Source: JBOCEF01 sp047610385
GTDB lineage: Bacteria > Pseudomonadota > Alphaproteobacteria > Rhodobacterales > Rhodobacteraceae
Length of the DNA stretch: 64,000 nt
Assembly (NCBI GenBank): GCA_047610385.1
Contig: JBLGAC010000004.1
Span: forward strand, 1 to 64,000
Direction: 5' to 3'
Each line of letters begins with the position of its first letter. Position 1 is the first letter of the stretch. Of this stretch, positions 57,305 to 64,000 are shown one piece after another. The translations under genes and the position numbers were made by a program. The notes below the pieces were generated by a model. The model had not been told where the DNA came from. It saw only the letters and a program-made list of their open reading frames with translations, and ran no database searches.

Positions 57305-57820
57305 TCAGCTGACCGGCGGCGCGCCGCAGCTGACGCCGGAGCGGTCGATGCGCTTCACCTCCTGCACGTCGCCATTCACGCTGATGGCGAACAGGCGGTC
57401 CTGCCAACGCAGGTGGCGAAAGCAATGGGGTGATCCCACGCCGAAATCAAAGCAGTAGAGCCCGGCCGCATGGGTCCAGCGCGCATCGAGGCATTCGCCG
57501 TCGCGGTGCTCAAAGGTCACCAGCCCGCCATCTGCGGGGCCGTTGGCGCTGCTGCGGTAAAGCTCTCTGCCCCACAGGCCGTCATGTGCGAAATACCACA
57601 CTGTGCGCCCATTGGTCAGGGCGCGCCATTCCGCAGCGCCCACCGGCGCGCCGTCGCGCAGCACCATGTCGAGCGGGGGCAGCGGTGCGTCGGTCGGTGA
57701 CAAAGTGGTGGCGGCGGTCAGGGACGGCTCTGCCGCCTGTGCGGCCCAGGCGGTCAGAACGGCGCCGATCACAGCGGCCAGAAGGCGCGTCGCAGGCGGG
57801 GCATGTCGGGGCGCGGTCAT
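57305..57820 (-). CDS. Hypothetical secreted protein
   Basis: This 171-residue protein has a signal peptide (RLLAAVIGAVLTAWAAQAAE) and a mature part with paired cysteines (GECLDAR, LYCFDFG, HCFRHL, GVSCGAP) that may form disulfides. The region with NGRTVWYFAHDGLWGRELYR looks like a repeat-less beta fold. No family is certain. It may be a periplasmic protein of the SRPBCC- or lectin-unlike, unknown kind. It is convergent to purD. Confidence 0.6.
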   Translation of the reverse strand: MTAPRHAPPATRLLAAVIGAVLTAWAAQAAEPSLTAATTLSPTDAPLPPLDMVLRDGAPVGAAEWRALTNGRTVWYFAHDGLWGRELYRSSANGPADGGLVTFEHRDGECLDARWTHAAGLYCFDFGVGSPHCFRHLRWQDRLFAISVNGDVQEVKRIDRSGVSCGAPPVS

Positions 57821-58101
57821 GGCAAGGCATCCTGGCTTCGGGTGGGCTAATTTGCGCGATCATGCGCCATAGGTATATTTTACAGCAACCAATGCGCGCG
57901 GCGCATCCCCCAAATGGTATTTTGAATCATCAACAACTTGTGTCAGCGTTGAAATCGACCGATGATTATGGGTGACCCCATGCCCGTGCGCCGGTCTTAT
58001 GCGGGACGTGCCGTGGGGTGGATCTCCCTCCCTCCCCTGTCGGTGCCATGCCCGAGGCCGCCGTGCAGCCATCCTGACCCGGTGGCGGCGCGGCTGGCCG
58101 C

Positions 58102-58752
58102 TCAGCGCTCCGCCTCCAGCCTCAGCCGCGTTGCATAGGCGTTGGAGATGTGGCGCCGGGCGGCGGCGTCGGAGGCGTCCTCGTTGCGGGCCTCGATGGC
58201 GGTGACGATGGCTTCATGTTCTTTGATTGTCGCGGCACCGCGGCCCGGATCGGCCAGCCCCGCCAGCGTCAGCAACGCCATGGACCGCCTGATGCCTTCG
58301 AGCATGCCGTTCAGATAGCGGTTGTGGCTGGCGCGGTGGATCTGGCGGTGAAAGCGGCCGTTGTTCTCGCGCAGCGGTTCAGGCTGATCGGCGATGGCGC
58401 GGCTGTCTTCGACCAATTCGCGCAGGATCGCGATTTCCTCGGGCGCGGCGTGACGCGCGGCAAGGCGGGCAGCGAGGCCTTCGACCACCGCGCGGACCTC
58501 ATAAAGTTCCCCCAATTGGTCATGGTCAAGGCTGGCCACCACCATGCCGCGCCGCCCGTCATGGGCGACGACGCCTTGGGTTTCCAGCCGCCCCAGCGCC
58601 TCGCGGATCGGGGTGCGCGAAAAGCCGAAGGTCTCAGCCAATTCGGTTTCCACCAGCCGCGCGCCGGGCGGATAGGCGCCGCGGTCGATGGCTTCGAGGA
58701 TCTTGCTGTAAGCGTCTGCGCCGGAATCCCGGCCGGTGTCGCGTCGCATCAT
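58102..58752 (-). CDS. GntR-family (FadR/FCD subgroup) transcriptional regulator
   Basis: This 216-residue regulator starts from ATG 58752, with AAGGA upstream. The winged helix is near residues 15-75 (ILEAIDRGAYPPGARLVETE, TFGFSRTPIREALGRLETQG). The effector domain has the FCD pattern, including RAVVEGLAARLAARHA, FHRQIHRASHN with metal-binding histidines, and EHEAIVTAIEARN. These regulators respond to organic acids. The neighbouring genes do not reveal the target. The longer frame to 58956 is not needed. Confidence 0.87.
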   Translation of the reverse strand: MMRRDTGRDSGADAYSKILEAIDRGAYPPGARLVETELAETFGFSRTPIREALGRLETQGVVAHDGRRGMVVASLDHDQLGELYEVRAVVEGLAARLAARHAAPEEIAILRELVEDSRAIADQPEPLRENNGRFHRQIHRASHNRYLNGMLEGIRRSMALLTLAGLADPGRGAATIKEHEAIVTAIEARNEDASDAAARRHISNAYATRLRLEAER

Positions 58753-59088
58753 TCGTCCTTCCCGATCAGCGGGGCCGAGGGCCCGGGGCAGGGACCATCG
58801 CCAATGAATGCCGCTGCATGCACTACACGACACGGGGGGCTTAGCGGAGGTTTTTTCTGGAAAACTGGGATGATCGCACTCCGCGCCGGTGTCGCGCGCC
58901 GCGCTGATCCACGTCAGCACGGCAAAGCTGCGCGGGTTCAACGCGGTGGCCCGCACAGCCGATCGCGCCTGCCTGCGCCGGCCAGCCGGTCCTGAACATC
59001 GCGTTCTCAGCCATTAGGGGCGCGGGGCGGGCACCGCGCTGCAATGAACGCGGAAGCCGCCGGGCGGTCGTGTTTGCGGCCGATGGGA
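58753..59088. other. Intergenic stretch upstream of the GntR gene
   Basis: It should contain the GntR promoter. I see no supported gene, no clear terminator and no tRNA in it. Confidence 0.35.
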
Positions 59089-59706
59089 TCACTGGAGCAG
59101 CGCTTCTACCTCCGCAGCCAGATCACGGGCTTCTTCGGCGGCGCGGGACCGGGGCTGCACTTCGGCGGCGGACTGCCCGGTGAGGAAGGCGTTGGAGAAC
59201 GCGACCCGCGCGCCGATGCGCGTGGTCAGCAGGTCGGCGCCCGCCTCGGAGAGCAGCGCCAGCGTTTCATCCAGCGCGCCGCCCCGCGCTGGAACGCGGT
59301 TCAGGGCCACCCGCGCCCGGGCCTTTTCCTTGCGGCACAGATCCAGCATCGCGCCAGTGGCCCAGGCGTCCAGCGGCGTTGGCTGGCACGGCAGCAGCAC
59401 CAAAGATGCCTCGCGCAGCGCAGTGCGCAGCAGGCTTTCGGCATTGCCGGGGCAATCCACCAGCACCCGGTCTGCCAGTTTGGCGGCGCCGCGGATGTCG
59501 CCGCCCGCGCGCCAGTCTTTCGATTCGATCAGCGTGATCCCGGCATCGCCGCGCAGTTTCGCCCAGCGCGACAGCGACCGCTGCGGATCCAGATCCACCA
59601 GCGCAACTGACTGGCCATCGGCGCGCCACGCGGCGGCCAGTTGGGCCGCGAGCGTGGTCTTGCCAGACCCGCCCTTCTGCTGCGCCAGAACCACGGTTTT
59701 CGACAT
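59089..59706 (-). CDS. Orphan ParA-family ATPase
   Basis: This 205-residue P-loop ATPase has the deviant Walker A KGGSGKTT at residues 11-18, a switch I region with VDLDPQRSLSRWAKL, and DRVLVDCPG as Walker B. It has no N-terminal helix-turn-helix and no adjacent parB, so it is not the chromosome partition ParA but a small orphan type that places proteins or clusters in the cell. It lies 48 bases before rimO on the same strand. Confidence 0.83.
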   Translation of the reverse strand: MSKTVVLAQQKGGSGKTTLAAQLAAAWRADGQSVALVDLDPQRSLSRWAKLRGDAGITLIESKDWRAGGDIRGAAKLADRVLVDCPGNAESLLRTALREASLVLLPCQPTPLDAWATGAMLDLCRKEKARARVALNRVPARGGALDETLALLSEAGADLLTTRIGARVAFSNAFLTGQSAAEVQPRSRAAEEARDLAAEVEALLQ

Positions 59707-59754
59707 GGGCGACCCCTCCCGATCCTGTCGGTCCGGGCCGCCTTGGGGGCGGTC

Positions 59755-61230
59755 TCATGCGGGCCGACCCCACAGATCGTAGTCGGACGCGTCCTCAACG
59801 ACCACATCAAGTTTGTCGCCGGGCTTGAGGGTTTCAAACCCCTCATCGATGAACAGGTTGCCGTCGATTTCTGGCGCATCGGCCCAGGTGCGGCAGGTGG
59901 CGGCCTCATCGTCGACCGTGTCCACAATCACCGGGATGGTGCGGCCGATCTTGGCGGCCAGCTTTGCGGCCGAAATCCGCTGCGCGGTCTGCATGAAGCG
60001 GTCCCAACGCTCCTGCTTCAGGTCGGGCGCCACATGGTCGGGCAGGTCGTTGGCCCGGGCACCGGCGACGTTTTCGTATTGAAAACAGCCGACACGGTCG
60101 AGCTGCGCCTCCTCCATCCAATCCAGCAGATGCTGGAATTCAGCCTCGGTTTCGCCGGGAAACCCGACGATGAAGGTTGACCGCAGGGTGATCTCAGGCC
60201 GGATCGCACGCCAGGTGGCAATCCGCTCCAGCGTTTTGGACTGGTTGGCGGGACGCGCCATGCGCCGCAGCGTTTCGGGATGCGCGTGCTGGAACGGGAT
60301 GTCGAGATAGGGCAGCACCCCGCCCGCATCGCCGGGCTTGGCCATCAGGTCGATCAACTTGTCCACATGCGGGTAGGGGTAGACGTAATGCAGCCGGGTC
60401 CAGACCGGCAGCTGCGCCAGTCCGCGGGTCAGGTCTTCGATGTGCGCGCGATGCTCAGTGTCGCGCCATTTGCTGATCGCGTGTTTGATATCAAGGCCAT
60501 AGGCCGAGGTGTCCTGGCTGATGATCAAGATTTCCCCGACACCGGCCTCGGCCAGACGTTCGGCCTCACGCAGCACCGCCGCGACGGGGCGGGAGGCAAG
60601 CTTGCCGCGCATGTCGGGGATGATGCAGAACCGGCAGGCGTGGTTGCAGCCTTCGGAGATCTTCAGATAGGCGAAATGTCGCGGGGTCAGCTTGACCCCC
60701 GTCGGTGGCAGCAGATCAATGAACGGGTTCGGCGACGGCGGCGCGGCCTTGTGGACCGCGTCGAGCACCTGTTCGTATTGATGCGGGCCAGTGACCGCGA
60801 GCACAGAGGGATGCGTGCCGCGGATATAATCTTCGTTGGCGCCCAGACAGCCAGTGACGATCACGCGGCCATTTTCTTTCAACGCCTCGCCGATGGCCTC
60901 AAGACTTTCGGCCTTGGCGCTGTCGAGGAACCCGCAGGTGTTCACGATCACCGCGTCGGCACCCGCATAATCGGGGCTGATCGCATAACCTTCGGCGCGA
61001 AGACGGGTCAGTATCCGCTCGCTGTCCACCAGCGCCTTGGGGCAGCCGAGGCTGACCATGCCGATGCGCGGCTGCCCGGCGCGCGCATCTGACGCGCCGA
61101 TGCTGGCCTTGGGCGCCAGATCGGGGCGCATCGGGCCCAGATTGGGCGGCGTCGCGCCTTTGGGCGCGTCGGCCGTGGCGCGAAGCGGTTGCGGGATCAT
61201 GCGCGGGAGGGGGGAGAATGGAACTGTCAT
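59755..61230 (-). CDS. rimO: Ribosomal protein S12 methylthiotransferase
   Basis: This 491-residue radical-SAM enzyme adds a methylthio group to Asp-88 of ribosomal protein S12. The UPF0004 domain cysteines lie in VSLGCPKALVDSE, VNTCGFLDSAKAES and VTGCLGANEDYIRG. The radical-SAM cluster is CNHACRFC in LKISEGCNHACRFCIIPDMR. A C-terminal TRAM domain ends near VVEDASDYDLWGRP. The start is uncertain (ATG 61230, 61200 or 61131); the first 50 residues are variable. Confidence 0.93.
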   Translation of the reverse strand: MTVPFSPLPRMIPQPLRATADAPKGATPPNLGPMRPDLAPKASIGASDARAGQPRIGMVSLGCPKALVDSERILTRLRAEGYAISPDYAGADAVIVNTCGFLDSAKAESLEAIGEALKENGRVIVTGCLGANEDYIRGTHPSVLAVTGPHQYEQVLDAVHKAAPPSPNPFIDLLPPTGVKLTPRHFAYLKISEGCNHACRFCIIPDMRGKLASRPVAAVLREAERLAEAGVGEILIISQDTSAYGLDIKHAISKWRDTEHRAHIEDLTRGLAQLPVWTRLHYVYPYPHVDKLIDLMAKPGDAGGVLPYLDIPFQHAHPETLRRMARPANQSKTLERIATWRAIRPEITLRSTFIVGFPGETEAEFQHLLDWMEEAQLDRVGCFQYENVAGARANDLPDHVAPDLKQERWDRFMQTAQRISAAKLAAKIGRTIPVIVDTVDDEAATCRTWADAPEIDGNLFIDEGFETLKPGDKLDVVVEDASDYDLWGRPA

Positions 61231-61295
61231 GCGCCCAGCCTATACAAGACCGCGCGGGGCGCGAGAAGGGCCAGCATCGCGGCATGGAGGTCGGC

Positions 61296-61321
61296 GCACG
61301 ATCATGCCGCACGATCATGCC
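61296..61321. repeat. 13-bp tandem duplication
   Basis: GCACGATCATGCC occurs twice in direct succession (61296-61308 and 61309-61321) in the gap between rimO and the che genes. It is probably a replication-slippage product; otherwise 61231-61526 shows no supported gene. Confidence 0.6.
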
Positions 61322-61526
61322 GCGCGCGCGGCATGCCGTTCGCGTGTGGATGCTGTGGTCGGGCCTCAGCTGTGGCGCATCGCTGGTCTGGCGTTGCGGG
61401 CAGATTGGGGCCACCCCGCAAGGCATCGTCGACGGTTCGGATCGCCAGCCTGGATCGAGGTGCCGCATGGCATCGCGCATCTCTGCCATCACGGCGTTGC
61501 CATGCGGTGCTGTCCGGCACCGGCCC

Positions 61527-61907
61527 TCAGGTCAACGCGCCCAGATGGGCCTCAAACGCGGTGCGCATGTCTGCAACGCTGAACGGCTTTGCGACGAAAT
61601 GATCGACGGTGCCGCCCTCAGCCTGGTCACGATAGGATTCCGAAGTGGCTAGGAACACCGGGATGGTTTTCAGGATCGGGTGCGCTTTGATCTTTTTCGC
61701 AAGATCAAGGCCGCTGAGCCCTGGCATGTTGAGATCCGAGATCACCACATCGAACTTTTTGGACATCAGCGCTTCGAGCGCCGCATCGCCCGTCGCCGCA
61801 AGCGCCACGTCCACCACGCCGAGCCTTTTAAGGCACTGACGCGCGAGGCCGCGCATGGTCTGCTGGTCGTCGACCACAAGGACCTTCAGGGATTTGGCTG
61901 CAGGCAT
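61527..61907 (-). CDS. cheY: CheY-type chemotaxis response regulator
   Basis: This 126-residue single-domain receiver has the acidic pair DD at 13-14, phospho-acceptor Asp 58 in VISDLNMPG, a Thr/Ser switch in FLATSES, and the lysine in VAKPF. When phosphorylated by CheA it binds the flagellar switch. There is no output domain. GGAGCAAAG precedes the ATG. It is the last gene of the cheR-cheD-cheB-cheY operon. Confidence 0.92.
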   Translation of the reverse strand: MPAAKSLKVLVVDDQQTMRGLARQCLKRLGVVDVALAATGDAALEALMSKKFDVVISDLNMPGLSGLDLAKKIKAHPILKTIPVFLATSESYRDQAEGGTVDHFVAKPFSVADMRTAFEAHLGALT

Positions 61908-61925
61908 GTCTTTGCTCCTGTTGAA

Positions 61926-63026
61926 TTAAGTTGCGCCAGCGGCGCGTGAGGACGTGCGCGCGGCGATGCAGATGCGTGATGGCAGGGCGTCCAGCTCCCG
62001 CGTTTCGTCTAGGGCACCGATTTCCATTGCAGCCTTCGGCATGCCGTAGACCACGCAGCTTTCGGGCCCTTGTCCCAGGCAATGGGCGCCGGCGCGACGC
62101 ATTTCGCGCATGCCGATGGCACCATCGCGGCCCATGCCAGTCAGAATTGCGCCAACCGCGGAGGCACCGAACGCCTTTGCGACCGAGTGAAACAGCATGT
62201 CAACGGACGGGCGATGGCCCGACACAGCTGGACCGTCACTGAGCGAGCAGAGCACTTGCCGGCCGGCCCGTGACACCTCCAGATGCAGGTCCCCGGGGGC
62301 GATGCGGATCGATCCGGGGCCGATCGCCTCACCGTCGCGCGCTTCGCACACGTCCCGACCCAGTTGTTCACCCAAGCGGCTGGCAAAGCGCGCGGTGTAG
62401 TTCGCGGGCATGTGCTGTGTGATCACGATTGGCGGGCTGTCCGAAGGGATCCCGGCCAGAAGACGCGACAGCGCTGCGACGCCGCCGGTCGACGCGCCGA
62501 TGGCAATAAGCTGCCGGCGCCATGGACCGGCTGCGGCCGCCGCGTGCGCTGGCAGCGAGGCTTGGCGGCGCGGCGCGGACGGTCTTACATCACCGCTGCG
62601 TCGCCGCGCGGTGGCATTGGCAGCCATTCGCACCTTGTCTCGCAGGATCGCACCAAAACTGTCGGCTTGCGCCCGGCCCACCGGTTTCTGGGCGACGTCA
62701 ACGGCGCCGATTTCCAGCGCCGACAATGTGGCGTCGGCGCCTTGGGCCGTCAGCGAAGACACCATGATCACCGGCATCGGCCGTAAGGTCATGATCTTGT
62801 CCAGAAATTCCAACCCGTTCATGCCTGGCATTTCAACGTCGAGTGTGACGACATCAGGGTTGCATTGTTTGATCAGGCTGCGCGCCTCGGCAGTGTTGCA
62901 GGCCAGACCCGTGACCTTGATATCGCCATCGCGTTCCAGCGCATCCCGAACCATCATCCGCATGAGCCGCGAATCGTCCACGACCACCACGGAGACGGTT
63001 CTTGTTATTGATGGGCGCTCGATCAT
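61926..63026 (-). CDS. cheB: Chemotaxis protein-glutamate methylesterase CheB
   Basis: This 366-residue two-domain enzyme has an N-terminal receiver with SVVVVDDSRLMRMM and the phospho-Asp in TLDVEMPGMNG. The C-terminal methylesterase/deamidase has IGASTGGVAAL (catalytic Ser), ITQHMPANYT (His) and LTGMGRDGAIG (Asp). It removes methyl groups from receptors for adaptation. The start ATG 63026 overlaps the CheD stop. The longer frame to 63098 is not used. Confidence 0.94.
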   Translation of the reverse strand: MIERPSITRTVSVVVVDDSRLMRMMVRDALERDGDIKVTGLACNTAEARSLIKQCNPDVVTLDVEMPGMNGLEFLDKIMTLRPMPVIMVSSLTAQGADATLSALEIGAVDVAQKPVGRAQADSFGAILRDKVRMAANATARRRSGDVRPSAPRRQASLPAHAAAAAGPWRRQLIAIGASTGGVAALSRLLAGIPSDSPPIVITQHMPANYTARFASRLGEQLGRDVCEARDGEAIGPGSIRIAPGDLHLEVSRAGRQVLCSLSDGPAVSGHRPSVDMLFHSVAKAFGASAVGAILTGMGRDGAIGMREMRRAGAHCLGQGPESCVVYGMPKAAMEIGALDETRELDALPSRICIAARTSSRAAGAT

Positions 63027-63625
63027 CAGAACAGCTCCACTCCGCCGGCCTTTGGCGCTGTGCGCGCCTGGTGGGCCAATTGCGATTCCTCTGCCCACAT
63101 GCGTGAGCTTGCGGAGAGCGGTAAGCGAAGCACCGACGCGCGCCCTGACGAAGGGAAGAAAAACACGCGGCGCGCACGGCGCCCTCCCAGATCTTTGGCG
63201 GTCACGCGGATGCCTTCGGAGCGAAGATAATCCTCAACAAACTGGCTGTTGCGGTCACCCACGGTTTCTTTCGCTGCGGTATCAATGACGTTGGCGCCGC
63301 CGAAGATCTTAGCCTCAAGATCGCCCCTCACTGAGCCACTGCGCAGGATGTCGTTGATCAAAACTTCCATTGCATGCACGCCGTAGCGCGCGGATCTAGC
63401 GCCGTTGCCACCATTGTCCTCACCGGGCAATAAGAAGTGGTTAAGCCCGCCGAGGCCTTTGCGGGTGTCGCGGATGCAGGCTGCCACGCACGATCCCAGT
63501 AGCGTTGAGACCGCGGTGTCAGGCGTGTCGATGACCTTGTGATGGCCGGGAAGCACGCTGATCGCCCAAGCGTTGATCTTGGGGTCGAAATAGGCCGACC
63601 TGTCACGGGCTGAAACGTTAATCAT
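63026..63625 (-). CDS. cheD: Chemoreceptor glutamine deamidase CheD
   Basis: This 199-residue deamidase converts receptor Gln to Glu. The catalytic Cys is in LLGSCVAACIRDT and the His in GLNHFLLPG; the Thr/Gly region GGANVIDT follows. It fits CheD in length and order. It overlaps CheR by ATGA at 63622-63625 and CheB by one base. Confidence 0.93.
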   Translation of the reverse strand: MINVSARDRSAYFDPKINAWAISVLPGHHKVIDTPDTAVSTLLGSCVAACIRDTRKGLGGLNHFLLPGEDNGGNGARSARYGVHAMEVLINDILRSGSVRGDLEAKIFGGANVIDTAAKETVGDRNSQFVEDYLRSEGIRVTAKDLGGRRARRVFFFPSSGRASVLRLPLSASSRMWAEESQLAHQARTAPKAGGVELF

Positions 63626-64000
63626 GTGCGCCTCCGATAGATGGTACGCCCCTCAGAGCGCAGCAGGGGGTGCTCTCCGAGCAGAGATTCAGAATGACCA
63701 AGGTAGAGAGTGCCGTTTGGCACAAGCATTTCAGCATAGCGATTTATCAGACGCGCTTTCGTATCGGTATCAAAATAAATGACCACGTTTCGACAAAATA
63801 TTGCATCGAATGGGCCTTTAAATGGCCAGTCATGCAGCAAGTTCAGCTGTCTGAATGATATTAGAGATTTTATTTTGTCGTTGAAAACCGCGCCAACCTC
63901 GTCGGACTTCATGTGGGTGCGGCGCAGCGCCTCTGAAACGCCTTTCAACCGATCCTCGGCGTAATGGCCCTTTTTGCCGGTTGCGAGAACGTTGGTGTCG
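63622..64000 (-). CDS. cheR: Chemotaxis protein methyltransferase CheR, C-terminal part (partial)
   Basis: The reading frame is open to the right edge. The visible 125 residues contain DTNVLATGKKGHYAEDRL, NLLHDWPFKGPFDAIFCRNV with VIYFDTDTK (the SAM-methyltransferase core), and GTLYLGHSESLL near the end, all characteristic of CheR. It methylates receptor glutamates with SAM. The N-terminus lies beyond the window. It heads the visible cheR-cheD-cheB-cheY group. Confidence 0.93.
   Translation of the reverse strand, partial: DTNVLATGKKGHYAEDRLKGVSEALRRTHMKSDEVGAVFNDKIKSLISFRQLNLLHDWPFKGPFDAIFCRNVVIYFDTDTKARLINRYAEMLVPNGTLYLGHSESLLGEHPLLRSEGRTIYRRRT

Overview
The window looks like the chromosome of an alphaproteobacterium of the order Rhodobacterales. 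GC content is high. Typical features of that group are present: a Mrp-type ATPase, two RpoH sigma factors, a DUF1127 protein, a complete TctCBA transporter, a CheB/CheD/CheR/CheY set and the rpmH-rnpA-yidD block. No species can be named from the sequence alone.

Accessory region (1 to about 11,660). Bases 1-8,745 are a phage- or satellite-like integrated element with almost all genes on the + strand. It holds the end of one primase-like gene (2-109), a second DUF3631-type primase/helicase that has lost its N-terminal part (5784-7625), two copies of a DUF5681 gene plus a small partner (542-1149 and 3567-4213), a 200-aa protein and an HGGxP-type protein. Two AT-richer genes look like cargo: an ankyrin-repeat protein (2165-2803) and a zinc-finger protein with a PD-(D/E)XK-like nuclease end (4359-5549). 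Three different short repeat sets resembling iterons lie at 172-246, 1447-1483 and 7603-7737; the first and last follow directly on the primase genes. The element ends at a 3' fragment of an initiator tRNA (8694-8745), a plausible attachment site. A sulfotransferase and an IS3-family insertion sequence with a frameshifted transposase follow, up to an intact tRNA-Arg (11663-11739).

Core region (11,740-64,000). In order: a P1-family peptidase and an orphan histidine kinase; a methyl-accepting chemotaxis protein; a VTT membrane protein with a flavin disulfide reductase; rpmH, rnpA and yidD; a thioesterase, HAD phosphatase, racemase and DUF2332 protein; a quinone-reductase-like enzyme; a LysR/permease/thioredoxin group; thpR, an SGNH esterase and the divergent ybbA-ybbP-like ABC exporter genes; a Bax-inhibitor-like protein; the TctCBA transporter; tRNA-Glu; rluD and rpoH; malate dehydrogenase; leuD; later leuB and purD; a GntR regulator, a ParA-like ATPase and rimO; and a chemotaxis operon running off the right edge.

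The most distinctive core locus is 49,360-53,371. A second RpoH-type sigma factor is divergent from a translationally coupled three-gene unit: a MarR-type regulator with a seven-cysteine tail, a Mrp ATPase fused to DUF971, and an Nfu scaffold fused to two further domains. The two promoters appear to share overlapping -35 boxes, and the MarR transcript looks leaderless. I infer an iron-sulfur-linked regulatory system connected to a stress sigma factor; this is the best candidate here for an undescribed system. The multi-iteron primase element is the second.
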